A stretch of 64,000 nt of DNA from Pseudomonas poae. Lineage in GTDB: Bacteria; Pseudomonadota; Gammaproteobacteria; Pseudomonadales; Pseudomonadaceae. Positions 17,696 through 26,390 of the stretch are shown here, one piece after another. Position numbers and translations under genes: made by a program. Positions within the stretch are counted from its first letter, which is position 1. Each line of letters begins with the position of its first letter. The DNA lies in the NCBI GenBank assembly GCA_028869255.1, contig CP110972.1, forward strand, positions 3,787,001 to 3,851,000, given 5' to 3'. The notes under the pieces were generated by a model, which saw only the letters and a list, made by a program, of their open reading frames with translations, had not been told where the DNA came from and searched no databases.

Positions 17696-17826
17696 GTGGC
17701 GAGCGGGCTTGCCCGCGTTGGGCTGCGAAGCGGCCCCAGCAGAGCCGCCACTTTCCTTCAGAGACAATCGCGGTGCCAGGTTCAGGGGCCGCTTCGCAGC
17801 CCAACGCGGGCAAGCCCGCTCGCCAC
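17696..17826. repeat. Extragenic palindromic repeat, GTGGCGAG family, copy 2
   Basis: Same arms as at 1579-1708: GTGGCGAGCGGGCTTGCC on the left and the inverted copy on the right, each with GCGTTGGGCTGCGAAGCGGCC or its complement. It lies between divergent genes. Confidence 0.88.
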
Positions 17827-17950
17827 AACAAGCTAGCTCGCCACAACGGCCCCACACCCCACATTAAACCCTGACCCAGATCAGCATGGCCTATAACTGA
17901 TTCAGCGATTCTCGCGGCTTTTTGCCCACCACCTTGCAAGGGAGATGCGT

Positions 17951-19681
17951 GTGTTTGCCAACCTGCTGATCATTCTGGCCTCATCCCTGGTGGTGATTGC
18001 GCTGTTTCGCCGGCTGCAATTGCCACCGGTACTGGGCTACCTGTGCGTGGGGCTGGCCGTGGGGCCCACCGCACTGGATTGGGTGAATGACAGCGAAGAG
18101 CTGCCCGACCTCGCCGAACTGGGGGTGGTGTTCCTGCTGTTTTCCCTGGGCCTGGAATTTTCCCTCAGCAAAATGCTCGCCCTGCGCCGCGTGGTGTTTG
18201 GCCTGGGCAGCTTGCAAGTGTTGGGTTGCGGGGCATTGCTGGGCGGTTTGCTGATGGGCTTCGGCCTGTCACCGGGCATCGCGCTGTTACTCGGCGCGGG
18301 CCTGGCGCTGTCATCAACAGCCATCGTCACCAAGGAACTGACCAGCCTCGGGGAAATCTTCAGCACCCATGGGCAGAACGCAATCGGTGTGTTGCTGTTT
18401 CAGGACGTGGTCGCCGTGTTGCTGCTGACCCTGGTGCCGGTGTTTGCCGGCAACAGCGAGCAAGCCTGGTACTGGGCGCTGCCGCTGACCCTGGGTAAAA
18501 CCGTGGTGTTGTTCGTCGGCCTGTTGTTGGCCAGCCGCTGGTTGTTGCCGCGTTTGTTTGATGAAGTGGCCGCGTCGCATTCGGCCGAGCTGTTTGTGCT
18601 GCTGGCACTGGTGATCGTACTGCTGACCGCCTGGCTCACCCACCTACTGGGCCTGTCCCCTGCCCTCGGCGCCTTCCTGGCCGGCATGTTGCTGGGGGAA
18701 AGCCATTACCGGCATCAGATCGAAGCGGATATCCGGCCGTTTCGCGACATCCTGCTGGGGCTGTTCTTTGTCAGCATCGGCATGCTGATCGACCTGCAGC
18801 TGTTCGTCAGCCATAGCCTGCTGATCCTCGGCCTCACGCTCACACTGATGCTGGTCAAAGGCTGCGTGGTCGCCGCCTTGGTCAAGCTGCGCGGCAGCGA
18901 CCGTGAGACCGCCTGGCGCAGCGGCCTGGCCCTGGCCCAGGGCGGCGAGTTCTGTTTTGCCTTGATGGCGCAGATGCAGCAAAGCCGGCTGGTACCGGAT
19001 GAATTCAACGGATTGTTGCTCGCGGCCACCTTCTGCTCGATGCTGCTGACCCCGCTCCTGCTGCGAGCGGCGCCGGCGCTGGCCCTGCGCCTGCATCGCA
19101 AGCCCAACCAGCAAGTGCAACTCGAAGCAATCACCGCGCTCAATGCCGAGCTGCACGGCCATGCGGTGATCTGCGGTTATGGCCGGGTCGGGCAGTCCAT
19201 CGGGCGTTTTCTGCGGCGCGAGCAACAGGCGTTTATCGCCCTGGATGACGACCCGGAACGGGTGCAGGAAGCGGCCACCGAAGACAGCAGCGTGCACTAC
19301 GGCGACTGCCGCCGGGGCGCCTTGCTCAGTGCGGTCGGCCTGGAACGCGCCAGGCTGGTGGTGATTGCGGTGGACAACAGTGACGTCGCCCTGACCGTGC
19401 TCAAGGAAGCACGCAGGATCAATGCGCAGGTGCCGATCCTGGTGCGCACCCGCGATGACAGCCAGTTGGCGGAGCTCAAAGCCGCAGGCGCCAGCGAAGT
19501 GGTGCCCGAGCTATTGGAGTCGAGCCTGATGCTCGCCTCCCACGCCCTGGTCCTGCTGGGCCTGCCGGACCAACAGGTGCAGGCGCGGGTCGACGAAGTG
19601 CGGCACAGCCGCTACCGCCTGCTGCACGGCTTTTACCCGGCCGCGCACCACGACGAAGAGGCGCCGATCAATCCTGACTGA
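17951..19681 (+). CDS. CPA2 family monovalent cation:proton antiporter (KefB/KefC-like)
   Basis: A 576-residue protein: twelve or so membrane helices (residues 1-380), including FSLGLEFSL, STAIVTKELTSLGEI and LGAFLAGMLLGES, then a cytoplasmic TrkA-N/RCK domain (HAVICGYGRVGQSIGRFL, about residue 400) binding nucleotide. It exchanges K+ or Na+ for protons across the inner membrane. AAGGGAG at 17938-17944 touches an ATG at 17945, too close for initiation, so I prefer GTG 17951 six bases away. No KefF/KefG ancillary gene is adjacent. The 3' end overlaps the convergent ammonium transporter gene by 14 bases. Confidence 0.9.
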   Translation: MFANLLIILASSLVVIALFRRLQLPPVLGYLCVGLAVGPTALDWVNDSEELPDLAELGVVFLLFSLGLEFSLSKMLALRRVVFGLGSLQVLGCGALLGGLLMGFGLSPGIALLLGAGLALSSTAIVTKELTSLGEIFSTHGQNAIGVLLFQDVVAVLLLTLVPVFAGNSEQAWYWALPLTLGKTVVLFVGLLLASRWLLPRLFDEVAASHSAELFVLLALVIVLLTAWLTHLLGLSPALGAFLAGMLLGESHYRHQIEADIRPFRDILLGLFFVSIGMLIDLQLFVSHSLLILGLTLTLMLVKGCVVAALVKLRGSDRETAWRSGLALAQGGEFCFALMAQMQQSRLVPDEFNGLLLAATFCSMLLTPLLLRAAPALALRLHRKPNQQVQLEAITALNAELHGHAVICGYGRVGQSIGRFLRREQQAFIALDDDPERVQEAATEDSSVHYGDCRRGALLSAVGLERARLVVIAVDNSDVALTVLKEARRINAQVPILVRTRDDSQLAELKAAGASEVVPELLESSLMLASHALVLLGLPDQQVQARVDEVRHSRYRLLHGFYPAAHHDEEAPINPD

Positions 19682-20876
19682 CCGCCCCGATTTTATGGAT
19701 CGACAGGTCTGCACCGTAATACTCCTCTTCCTGGCTCAAACGCAGCCCGTGCACGCGCTTGATCAGGCCGTACACCAGCAGGCCGCCGACCAACGCCACC
19801 CCCACCCCCAGGGCGGTGCCGATCAACTGGCTGATCAGGCTGACGCCGCCCAATCCACCCAACGCGGTCTGGCCAAAGATGCCGCAGGCGATACCGCCCC
19901 ACACACCGCACAGGCCATGCAGCGGCCATACACCCAGCACGTCGTCGATCTTCCAGCGGTCCTGGGCGGCGATGAAAAACCACACGAACAAACCGCCGGC
20001 GACTGCCCCCGTGACCAGCGCGCCCACGGGGTGCATCAGGTCGGAACCGGCGCAAATCGCCACCAGCCCGGCCAATGGGCCGTTATGCAGAAAGCCCGGG
20101 TCATTGCGGCCGATCACCAGCGCGGCGACGGTGCCGCCAACCATGGCCATCAGCGAGTTGACCGCCACCAGGCCGCTGACGCCGTTGAGGGTTTGTGCGC
20201 TCATCACGTTAAAGCCGAACCAGCCGACAATCAGGATCCACGAGCCCAACGCCAGGAATGGAATGCTCGACGGTGCAAAAGCCACCAGGCGCCCTTCGCG
20301 GTAACGCCCGTTGCGCGGGCCCAGCAACAACACCGCCGCCAGCGCCAGCCAACCGCCCATGGCGTGCACCACGACAGATCCGGCGAAGTCATGGAAGCTG
20401 GCACCAAAGGTCGCGAGCAGCCAAGCCTGCAGGCCGAAATTGCCGTTCCAGACCATGCCTTCGAAAAACGGGTAGATAAACGCCACGATCAGCGCAGTGG
20501 CGCACAGCTGCGGCGCAAACTTCGCCCGCTCGGCAATCCCCCCAGAAATGATCGCGGGAATCGCCGCCGCAAACGTCAACAGGAAGAAAAACTTCACCAG
20601 GCCATAACCATGATCGGCGCTGATCACCGCCGCCGGTTGCATGAAGCTCACCCCGTAGGAGATCCAATAGCCTATAAAGAAATAGGCCAGGGTGGAGATG
20701 GCGAAGTCGCTGAGGATCTTCGACAGGGCGTTGACCTGGTTTTTCTGGCGCACAGTGCCGACTTCGAGGAACGCGAAGCCGGCGTGCATGGCCAGGACCA
20801 TGACCGCACCGATCAGAATAAACAGGGTGTTGGAGCTGTGGACGAGGGTATCCACTGCGCTTTGCAAATTTTCCAT
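19668..20876 (-). CDS. amtB: Ammonium transporter (Amt family)
   Basis: A 402-residue membrane protein with eleven helices and the Amt signatures: FHDFAGSVVVHAMGGW with the periplasmic-side aspartate, the pore histidines in VVVHAMGG and PLHGLCGVWGG, and FAFLEVGTVRQKN at the start. It conducts ammonium across the inner membrane. ATG 20876 begins MENLQSAVDT; the longer frame starts at TTG with no ribosome site. No glnK (PII) gene is adjacent, unlike the classical glnK-amtB pair, so this may be a second Amt. It contains an unusual tail ending YYGADLSIHKIGAVSQD. Confidence 0.92.
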   Translation of the reverse strand: MENLQSAVDTLVHSSNTLFILIGAVMVLAMHAGFAFLEVGTVRQKNQVNALSKILSDFAISTLAYFFIGYWISYGVSFMQPAAVISADHGYGLVKFFFLLTFAAAIPAIISGGIAERAKFAPQLCATALIVAFIYPFFEGMVWNGNFGLQAWLLATFGASFHDFAGSVVVHAMGGWLALAAVLLLGPRNGRYREGRLVAFAPSSIPFLALGSWILIVGWFGFNVMSAQTLNGVSGLVAVNSLMAMVGGTVAALVIGRNDPGFLHNGPLAGLVAICAGSDLMHPVGALVTGAVAGGLFVWFFIAAQDRWKIDDVLGVWPLHGLCGVWGGIACGIFGQTALGGLGGVSLISQLIGTALGVGVALVGGLLVYGLIKRVHGLRLSQEEEYYGADLSIHKIGAVSQD

Positions 20877-21229
20877 GGAGGTTGGCAGGCCTGCATTAAA
20901 GGCAAAAAGCACCAAAGCGGTTCAAGCCAGGGTTTCGCGCACTAAATTGGCACCGCAGGCACCACCCTTCTTCAGAGGGCATGAACCGCTTTAGCGCAGC
21001 GATTAACACAACAGGCCGTTGCCGACAGGGTTTTTCCGCGAGTTTGAGTGTTTTAGGGTAAGGTTTTTCAAGGCATTGGCCTCAGGCCGCCCGGATTCAG
21101 CGCATGCCCTGGGGCATGCGCACCAAGGCAAAGCAAAAGCTGTACCACACAATTGCACTGAACCTTCATCGACACCGGTGACTCGAAAACAAACGTAGAT
21201 GTACAGATCAGCCAATCACGGAGATAACC
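20877..21229. other. Gene-free divergent region between amtB and the DUF883 gene
   Basis: No supported gene. It holds the promoters for both directions. The only clear structure is a perfect inverted repeat, GCGCATGCCC and GGGCATGCGC separated by TG, at 21100-21121, about 110 bases before the DUF883 start. It could be an operator or an RNA hairpin. No good sigma-54 site was found before amtB. Confidence 0.5.
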
Positions 21230-21544
21230 ATGGCCAGAAGAACTGCAAAGACTGCTCAAGAAATACTGATGGCGGATTTTCAAACCCTGGTCAGCGACAC
21301 CGAGAAGTTGCTCGACGACACGGCTGTGCTGGCCGGTGACCAGGCCGATGAGCTGCGCAGCAAGATTCACGACAGCCTGCTCAAGGCCCGTGAAACCCTG
21401 CAACTGACCGAGGACTCGCTGCGCGAACGCGGCCAGGCGGCGGTCACCGCTACCGAAGATTACGTGCAAGCCAACCCTTGGCAGTCGGTGGGTATCGCGG
21501 CTGGCGTGGGCTTTTTGATCGGTCTGTTGGCTACAAGGCGCTAA
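21230..21544 (+). CDS. DUF883 (ElaB/YqjD-like) membrane-anchored protein
   Basis: A 104-residue protein with a long amphipathic helix (LVSDTEKLLDDTAVLAGDQADELR...) and one C-terminal helix with glycine zipper (SVGIAAGVGFLIGLLATRR), the layout of ElaB/YqjD. Family members are tail-anchored inner-membrane proteins, and in E. coli YqjD binds ribosomes in stationary phase. It heads a three-gene unit equivalent to E. coli yqjD-yqjE-yqjK. AATCACGGAGATAACC gives a good ribosome site. Confidence 0.9.
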   Translation: MARRTAKTAQEILMADFQTLVSDTEKLLDDTAVLAGDQADELRSKIHDSLLKARETLQLTEDSLRERGQAAVTATEDYVQANPWQSVGIAAGVGFLIGLLATRR

Positions 21545-21547
21545 ATC

Positions 21548-21931
21548 ATGTCTATCGGCGAAAGCAGCTCGTCTACGGGCACAACCTCTCGACGTCTGGG
21601 CGCGGCCGTTCTGGGCTTGCTGCACAGCCATGTCGAACTGTTTGGCATCGAATTGCAGGAGCAGAAGGCGCGCACCGTCAGCCTGCTGCTGTTTGCCGGC
21701 CTGGCGTTGGTATTTGCCCTGCTGTTGCTGGTGGGGTTGTCGACGCTGGTGATGATCCTGGTGTGGGACACCGGTTACCGCCTGACCGGGATCATCTGCC
21801 TTTGCGTGTTCTACAGCCTGGCCGCAGCGTTCTGCGGGGTGCGCTTGAAAGCGGCGGTGTTCGATGAGTCCACGCCGTTCCACGCCACGCTTGAAGAGCT
21901 GGCCAATGACCGGGAGCGCCTGCTGCCATGA
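21548..21931 (+). CDS. YqjE-like phage-holin-family membrane protein
   Basis: A 127-residue protein with two strong helices (LLLFAGLALVFALLLLVGLSTLVM and IICLCVFYSLAAAFCGV) after a conserved LHSHVELFGIELQEQKAR segment, as in the YqjE (DUF1469, holin superfamily III) family. It begins three bases after the DUF883 stop and overlaps the next gene by four bases. The function is unknown; it probably works with its neighbours in the inner membrane during stress or stationary phase. Confidence 0.88.
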   Translation: MSIGESSSSTGTTSRRLGAAVLGLLHSHVELFGIELQEQKARTVSLLLFAGLALVFALLLLVGLSTLVMILVWDTGYRLTGIICLCVFYSLAAAFCGVRLKAAVFDESTPFHATLEELANDRERLLP

Positions 21932-22266
21932 GCTCGAATGAAACCCAGCAAACCTCCCGCCGGGAAATGCGCAAGGCGTTGATCCGCCTGCGCATGGAAA
22001 TGCACCGCCAGGAAATTCGCCATGAGTCCCAGCAACTGATGGTGCCGCTGAACAAGGTGCGCAATATGGGTCAAAGCTTTCAGGGCGGCCTGGGCATCAA
22101 GCACGCGCCGCTGTGGGGCGTGGCCGCCGTCACGCTGATGGGCTTCTTTACCGGTAAAGGGGCCAAGGGCGGCGGGATCAGTAGCCTGACGCGCCTGGTG
22201 CGACTCGGCGCCGGTCTGATCCCGCTGATCAAATTGGCGATGCAGGGCACTTCGCGCAAAAGTTGA
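21928..22266 (+). CDS. YqjK-like hypothetical protein
   Basis: A 112-residue basic protein: a helical N-terminus rich in R, E and Q (RREMRKALIRLRMEMHRQEIR) and a hydrophobic glycine-rich C-terminal half (LWGVAAVTLMGFFTGKGAKGGG..LGAGLIPLIKLAM). Its place as third gene after DUF883 and YqjE genes suggests the YqjK counterpart. The ATG overlaps the yqjE stop as ATGA. A rho-independent terminator closes the unit. Confidence 0.78.
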   Translation: MSSNETQQTSRREMRKALIRLRMEMHRQEIRHESQQLMVPLNKVRNMGQSFQGGLGIKHAPLWGVAAVTLMGFFTGKGAKGGGISSLTRLVRLGAGLIPLIKLAMQGTSRKS

Positions 22267-22298
22267 GCCCTGCTGGCTGCATTCTTGCTAATAGAAAC

Positions 22299-22334
22299 GG
22301 CTCGGTCCTCGTTTTCGAGGGTCGGGCTTTTTTT
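22299..22334 (+). terminator. Rho-independent terminator of the DUF883 operon
   Basis: GCTCGGTCCTCG-TTTT-CGAGGGTCGGGC folds into a long GC-rich stem with wobble pairs, followed by seven T residues, 33 bases after the last stop. Confidence 0.88.
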
Positions 22335-22374
22335 CGCCCATGTGTTCTTCGTCAACCGCACCTAAGGAGGCCCC

Positions 22375-23538
22375 GTGATCGACGGGCAACCGCTCGCCTG
22401 CTTCCAACCGTTCATCGACACCGCCACCGGCCGCATCGCCGGCGTCGAAGCCCTGGGCCGCCTGCGCCAGGCTGACGGCCGCTTGCAGTCCGTGGGCCCG
22501 CTGTTCGCCGACCCGCGCACGCCGGGCGTGACCTTGCGCCGCCTGGACCGGCAGATCCGCGACAATGCGTTGAGCCGCCTGCATGAAGCCCCTGAAGACT
22601 GGTTCCTGAGCCTGAACATCTCACCGCGCTGGATCAACCGCCTGCGCCCGGGCCAGGCACTGCCGAGCCTGAAACAGATCCACAACCATCGCGTGGACCC
22701 GCGGCGCATCGTGTTTGAGATCACCGAACTGGGCGGTGACATTCAGCGTTTGGCAGAGGTGGTGGCGCGCTATCGCGAGGCGGGTGCGCGCATTGCCATT
22801 GATGATTTCGGTGCCGGCTATTCCCAGCTCGACCGAGTGCTGGCGTTGCAGCCGGATATTCTCAAGCTCGACATGCGCTTGTTCCAGGAGGCCGCCAAGG
22901 GTGGGCCGAGCAGTGAAGTGGTACGTGCGCTGGCGCAGATGGCGGAAAAAACCGGCTGCTGGATCATTGCCGAAGGCGTGGAAACCGAGGCTCAGCTGAG
23001 CTTCGCCCTGGAGTGCGGTTCGCGTTACGTGCAGGGTTATCTGTTTGCCCAGGCGCAGTTCGACTGGTTCGCCACCGACGCCTTCGTGCCGCACTTCGCC
23101 CAACTGCGTGGGGCGTATGTGCAGCACAAACTGGCGGAGCGCGGCCGCATCATGCAACTGCGCCTGCAACTGACCGAGTTGATGAAAATCCTGCAGGCGT
23201 GGGCCGAGACCCAGGCGCCGCTGAGTGACTTGCCGCAGTTGCAGGCTTTTCCGTGGCTGCTGCGCTTTTATCAGTGTGACCGGCACGGCACCCAGCTGAC
23301 CCCCAATTTCGAATGGCGCCAGGGCGCCTGGCAAACCGACAGCCGCTACCTGGGCCACAACTGGTCATGGCGCCCCTACTTCTATCATCTGTTGGCCGAA
23401 GGCTGGGAGGAGCGGCGCCTGACGTTGTCCTCCACCTACCGCGACGCCACCACCAACCAGTACTGCCTCACTGCGGGACAATTCTTTAATAACGGTCAAC
23501 GTTTGCTGTTAATCGATATCGACGCGGCCGGCCTGTAG
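22375..23538 (+). CDS. EAL-domain cyclic-di-GMP phosphodiesterase with C-terminal sensory-like domain
   Basis: A 387-residue protein. The EAL domain (residues 5-245) keeps the signature as GVEALGRLR, the metal ligands in LNISP, ITELGGD and IDDFGAGYSQ, and AEGVETEAQ and QGYLFAQ, so it should be catalytically able to hydrolyse c-di-GMP. No signal peptide or membrane segment is seen. Residues 260-387 (LTELMKILQAWAETQAPLSDLPQL..) resemble the EAL-associated YkuI C-terminal or Cache-like fold. The start is GTG, chosen because AAGGAGG lies five bases upstream. Confidence 0.88.
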   Translation: MIDGQPLACFQPFIDTATGRIAGVEALGRLRQADGRLQSVGPLFADPRTPGVTLRRLDRQIRDNALSRLHEAPEDWFLSLNISPRWINRLRPGQALPSLKQIHNHRVDPRRIVFEITELGGDIQRLAEVVARYREAGARIAIDDFGAGYSQLDRVLALQPDILKLDMRLFQEAAKGGPSSEVVRALAQMAEKTGCWIIAEGVETEAQLSFALECGSRYVQGYLFAQAQFDWFATDAFVPHFAQLRGAYVQHKLAERGRIMQLRLQLTELMKILQAWAETQAPLSDLPQLQAFPWLLRFYQCDRHGTQLTPNFEWRQGAWQTDSRYLGHNWSWRPYFYHLLAEGWEERRLTLSSTYRDATTNQYCLTAGQFFNNGQRLLLIDIDAAGL

Positions 23539-23609
23539 ATTTTCGCTTGCCCAGGCCACGCTGAACCGGGAAGCTGGGAGGGTCATTCACCGCACGGAGA
23601 ATACCCGCC

Positions 23610-24940
23610 TTGGATTGGCCCACCCTGCTTACCCGCGAACGTCTTGGTAAACCGCTGCACAGCCCGGAAGAACTGGGCCGCAGCCCCTTTCACAAAGACC
23701 ACGACCGTATTATTTTCTCCGGTGCGTTTCGCCGCCTGGGCCGCAAGACCCAAGTGCACCCGGTGTCCAGCAACGACCATATCCATACACGCCTGACCCA
23801 TTCCCTGGAAGTCAGCTGCGTCGGTCGCTCCCTGGGTATGCGCGTCGGCGAAACGCTGCGTAGCGCCCTGCCCGACTGGTGCGACCCGAGTGACCTGGGC
23901 ATGGTGGTGCAATCGGCCTGCCTGGCGCACGACATCGGTAACCCACCGTTCGGGCACTCCGGCGAAGATGCCATCCGCCACTGGTTCCAGCAGGCCGCAG
24001 GGCGCGGCTGGCTGGACGACATGAGCAGCGCCGAGCGCAATGACTTCCTCAACTTCGAAGGCAATGCCCAAGGGTTCCGGGTGCTGACCCAGCTGGAATA
24101 CCACCAGTTCGACGGCGGTACACGGCTGACCTACGCAACCTTGGGCACTTACCTCAAATACCCCTGGACCGCCCGCCACGCCGACTCCTGGGCTACAAGA
24201 AACACAAGTTCGGCTGCTACCAGAGCGAGTTGCCGCTCCTTGAGCAAATCGCCCACAAGCTCGGGCTGCCGCAACTTGAAGAACAGCGCTGGGCCCGCCA
24301 CCCGCTGGTGTACCTGATGGAGGCGGCGGACGACATCTGCTACGCCTTGATCGACCTGGAAGACGGCCTGGAAATGGAGTTGCTGGAATACGCCGAGGTC
24401 GAATCACTGCTGCTCGACCTGGTGGGCGACGACCTGCCACAGACCTATCGACAACTGGGCTCCCAGGACTCGCGCCGACGCAAGCTGGCGATCCTGCGCG
24501 GCAAAGCCATCGAGCATTTGACCAATGCGGCGGCACGGGCCTTCGTCGAACAACAAGATGCCTTGCTGGCCGGCACCTTGCCCGGCGATCTCGTGGAGCA
24601 TATGCACGGCCCCGCCAAACGCTGCGTGTTGGATGCCAAAGACATGGCGCGCAAGAAAATCTTCCAGGACAAGCGCAAGACCTTGCACGAGATCGGCGCC
24701 TACACCACCCTGGAAATCCTCTTGAACGCCTTTTGCGGCGCGGCACTGGAGCAACATGGCGGGCGCACGCCCTCCTTCAAGAACCGGCGCATTCTCGACC
24801 TGCTGGGCAATAATGCTCCGAACCCGGCCTGGCCATTGCACGCGTCGTTCCTGCGCATGATCGACTTTATCGCCGGCATGACCGACAGCTATGCCACCGA
24901 GATGGCCCGCGAGATGACGGGCCGTTCCAGCCCGCAATAA
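23610..24940 (+). pseudogene. dGTP triphosphohydrolase-like gene with a one-base frameshift
   Basis: Two frames together make a normal 443-residue deoxyguanosinetriphosphate triphosphohydrolase-like HD protein. The first (to about 24188) has [22 protein letters not shown] and the HD motif [15 protein letters not shown]; the second continues [26 protein letters not shown] to SSPQ. At 24183-24190 the bases read GACTCCTGG where the continuous frame needs GAC TCC CTG G, so one C is missing. Left as is, translation adds junk and stops at 24317. It starts with TTG, with ACGGAGA nine bases upstream. It may be real inactivation or a base-calling error. Confidence 0.85.
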
Positions 24941-25111
24941 ACTGACTGATCCAGCCGCCTGTTCACTGAACAGAATCAGCCTACGACGGGAACAGAGCGG
25001 CCTGATCGAATTCGCACAGGTACCTCGCTAATAATCGCGCACGCTCCGGGTAAATCTGCCGCTCAGGTCTTACGTGCCCCCCATCGATGCTTGACTCACC
25101 GTGTGCCTTCT

Positions 25112-25507
25112 ATGCCCAGTAACCCCCTTCGCATCCTGTTGGTGGAGGACCATCCTTTTCAACTGCTGGCCACCCAGTGCCTGTTGCGCAGCTTTGGCTT
25201 CGAACAACTGACCCCGGCCGAAAACGCCGAACAAGCGGTGCGGTTGATGACGCAGGCCGTGACGCCCTTCGATATCATCCTGTGCGATCAGTGCCTGCCT
25301 GACTTGCCAGGGCTGGAATTGATCGAAATCGCCAGCCGTCGACGTTTTATCAGGGCCGCCATCTTGCTCAGCGGGCTTCCCGAAGCGGAATTATCAAGCC
25401 TGCAAGCCCAAGCGCTGGCACGCGGCCTGCCGCTGCTCGGTTACTTGCCAAAGCCGTTGAACAAAGACGAGCTTGAACGTTTGACTCACTCACTACCCAA
25501 GTTATAA
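25112..25507 (+). CDS. Stand-alone receiver-domain response regulator
   Basis: A 131-residue CheY-like domain with no output domain: acidic pocket in LLVEDHPFQ, phosphoacceptor aspartate in IILCDQCLPDLPG (about residue 55), the LLSGLP switch strand and lysine in YLPKPLN. The ATG at 25112 starts right at the domain; the longer frame from 25091 begins with TTG. It lies just before an EvgA/EvgS-like pair, so it may feed into or sink phosphate from that relay; this is inference from position. Confidence 0.85.
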   Translation: MPSNPLRILLVEDHPFQLLATQCLLRSFGFEQLTPAENAEQAVRLMTQAVTPFDIILCDQCLPDLPGLELIEIASRRRFIRAAILLSGLPEAELSSLQAQALARGLPLLGYLPKPLNKDELERLTHSLPKL

Positions 25508-25634
25508 ATGTAGGACTTCAAACATATAAACCCGTCGAAAGGTATCCGTATAACCGCCGTTAATTCCTTGGGGTCACGATTCGGCCTGCACCCCTGCTAA
25601 ATACCGACCTCTCACCTCACAATGCCTTAGCAAC

Positions 25635-25673
25635 AGGTAATCCTTTACCTCTTTTGATGTAGGAAACTTCCTG
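25635..25673 (+). promoter_or_regulatory. Two inverted repeats before the evgA-like gene
   Basis: AGGTAA-TCCT-TTACCT (25635-25650) and TAGGAAACTTCCTG (25660-25673, core AGGAA-AC-TTCCT) lie about 90-130 bases before the start. The second contains TAGGAAA, the complement of the BvgA heptad TTTCCTA, and matches the RcsB box at ten of fourteen positions by eye. NarL-family regulators bind such inverted sites, so autoregulation is plausible. Confidence 0.45.
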
Positions 25674-25763
25674 TTTTATATCTACTCCCCCTTGACTTCA
25701 TGCTCTGCCCTCAGCTTCTGAGCTAATGTGCCCGCTTTATTTGCACTTGCATGGAATGTGATC

Positions 25764-26390
25764 ATGAACACAGTTTTTATTATTGATGACCATCCGGTTA
25801 TAAGGCTCGCCATCCGAATGTTGCTCGAACATGAGGGGTATGAAGTCGTCGGCGAAACGGACAACGGATGTGACGCCATTCAAATGGTCCGCGAATGCCT
25901 GCCGGACCTGATCATCCTGGATATCAGCATCCCGAAACTCGATGGGCTCGAGGTACTGTGCCGGTTCAATGCCATGAACACCTCGATGAAAACCCTGGTG
26001 CTGACCGCCCAGTCCCCCACCCTGTTTGCCACGCGCTGCATGCGCTCGGGTGCCGATGGCTACGTGTGCAAGGAAGGCGACCTGAGCGAACTGCTGAGCG
26101 CCATCCGCGCCGTGTTGTCCGGTTATAACTACTTCCCCAGCCAGGCGTTGAACGGCAGCGGTGCAGAGGGTGCGGACAGCAAGGAGCTGGAACTGTTCAA
26201 GGCAGTCAATGATCGCGAGTTGATGGTTTTGCAACTTTTTGCACAAGGCCGCACCAACAAGGAAATCGCCAAAGGCATGTTCCTGAGTAATAAAACGGTA
26301 AGCACTTATAAAAAGAGGCTGATGCAGAAACTTCAAGCCAAGTCCTTGGTAGAACTTATCGAGATGGCAAAACGAAACGCGCTAGTGTGA
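25764..26390 (+). CDS. NarL/LuxR-family response regulator, EvgA/BvgA-like
   Basis: A 208-residue two-domain regulator: receiver (IIDDHPVIRLAIR; aspartate in LIILDISIP, about residue 54; lysine in GYVCKEGD) and a C-terminal LuxR-type helix-turn-helix (NDRELMVLQLFAQGRTNKEIAKGMFLSNKTVSTYKKRL). ATG 25764 starts exactly at the receiver. Its stop overlaps the GTG start of the EvgS-like kinase (GTGA), making it the partner regulator. Two inverted repeats sit upstream. Confidence 0.92.
   Translation: MNTVFIIDDHPVIRLAIRMLLEHEGYEVVGETDNGCDAIQMVRECLPDLIILDISIPKLDGLEVLCRFNAMNTSMKTLVLTAQSPTLFATRCMRSGADGYVCKEGDLSELLSAIRAVLSGYNYFPSQALNGSGAEGADSKELELFKAVNDRELMVLQLFAQGRTNKEIAKGMFLSNKTVSTYKKRLMQKLQAKSLVELIEMAKRNALV

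Noticed and set aside
20877..21000. Sigma-54 promoter before amtB
   Set aside because: The best -24/-12 pair (GG and GC ten bases apart) departs from the consensus at several bases, so I do not report it as a site.
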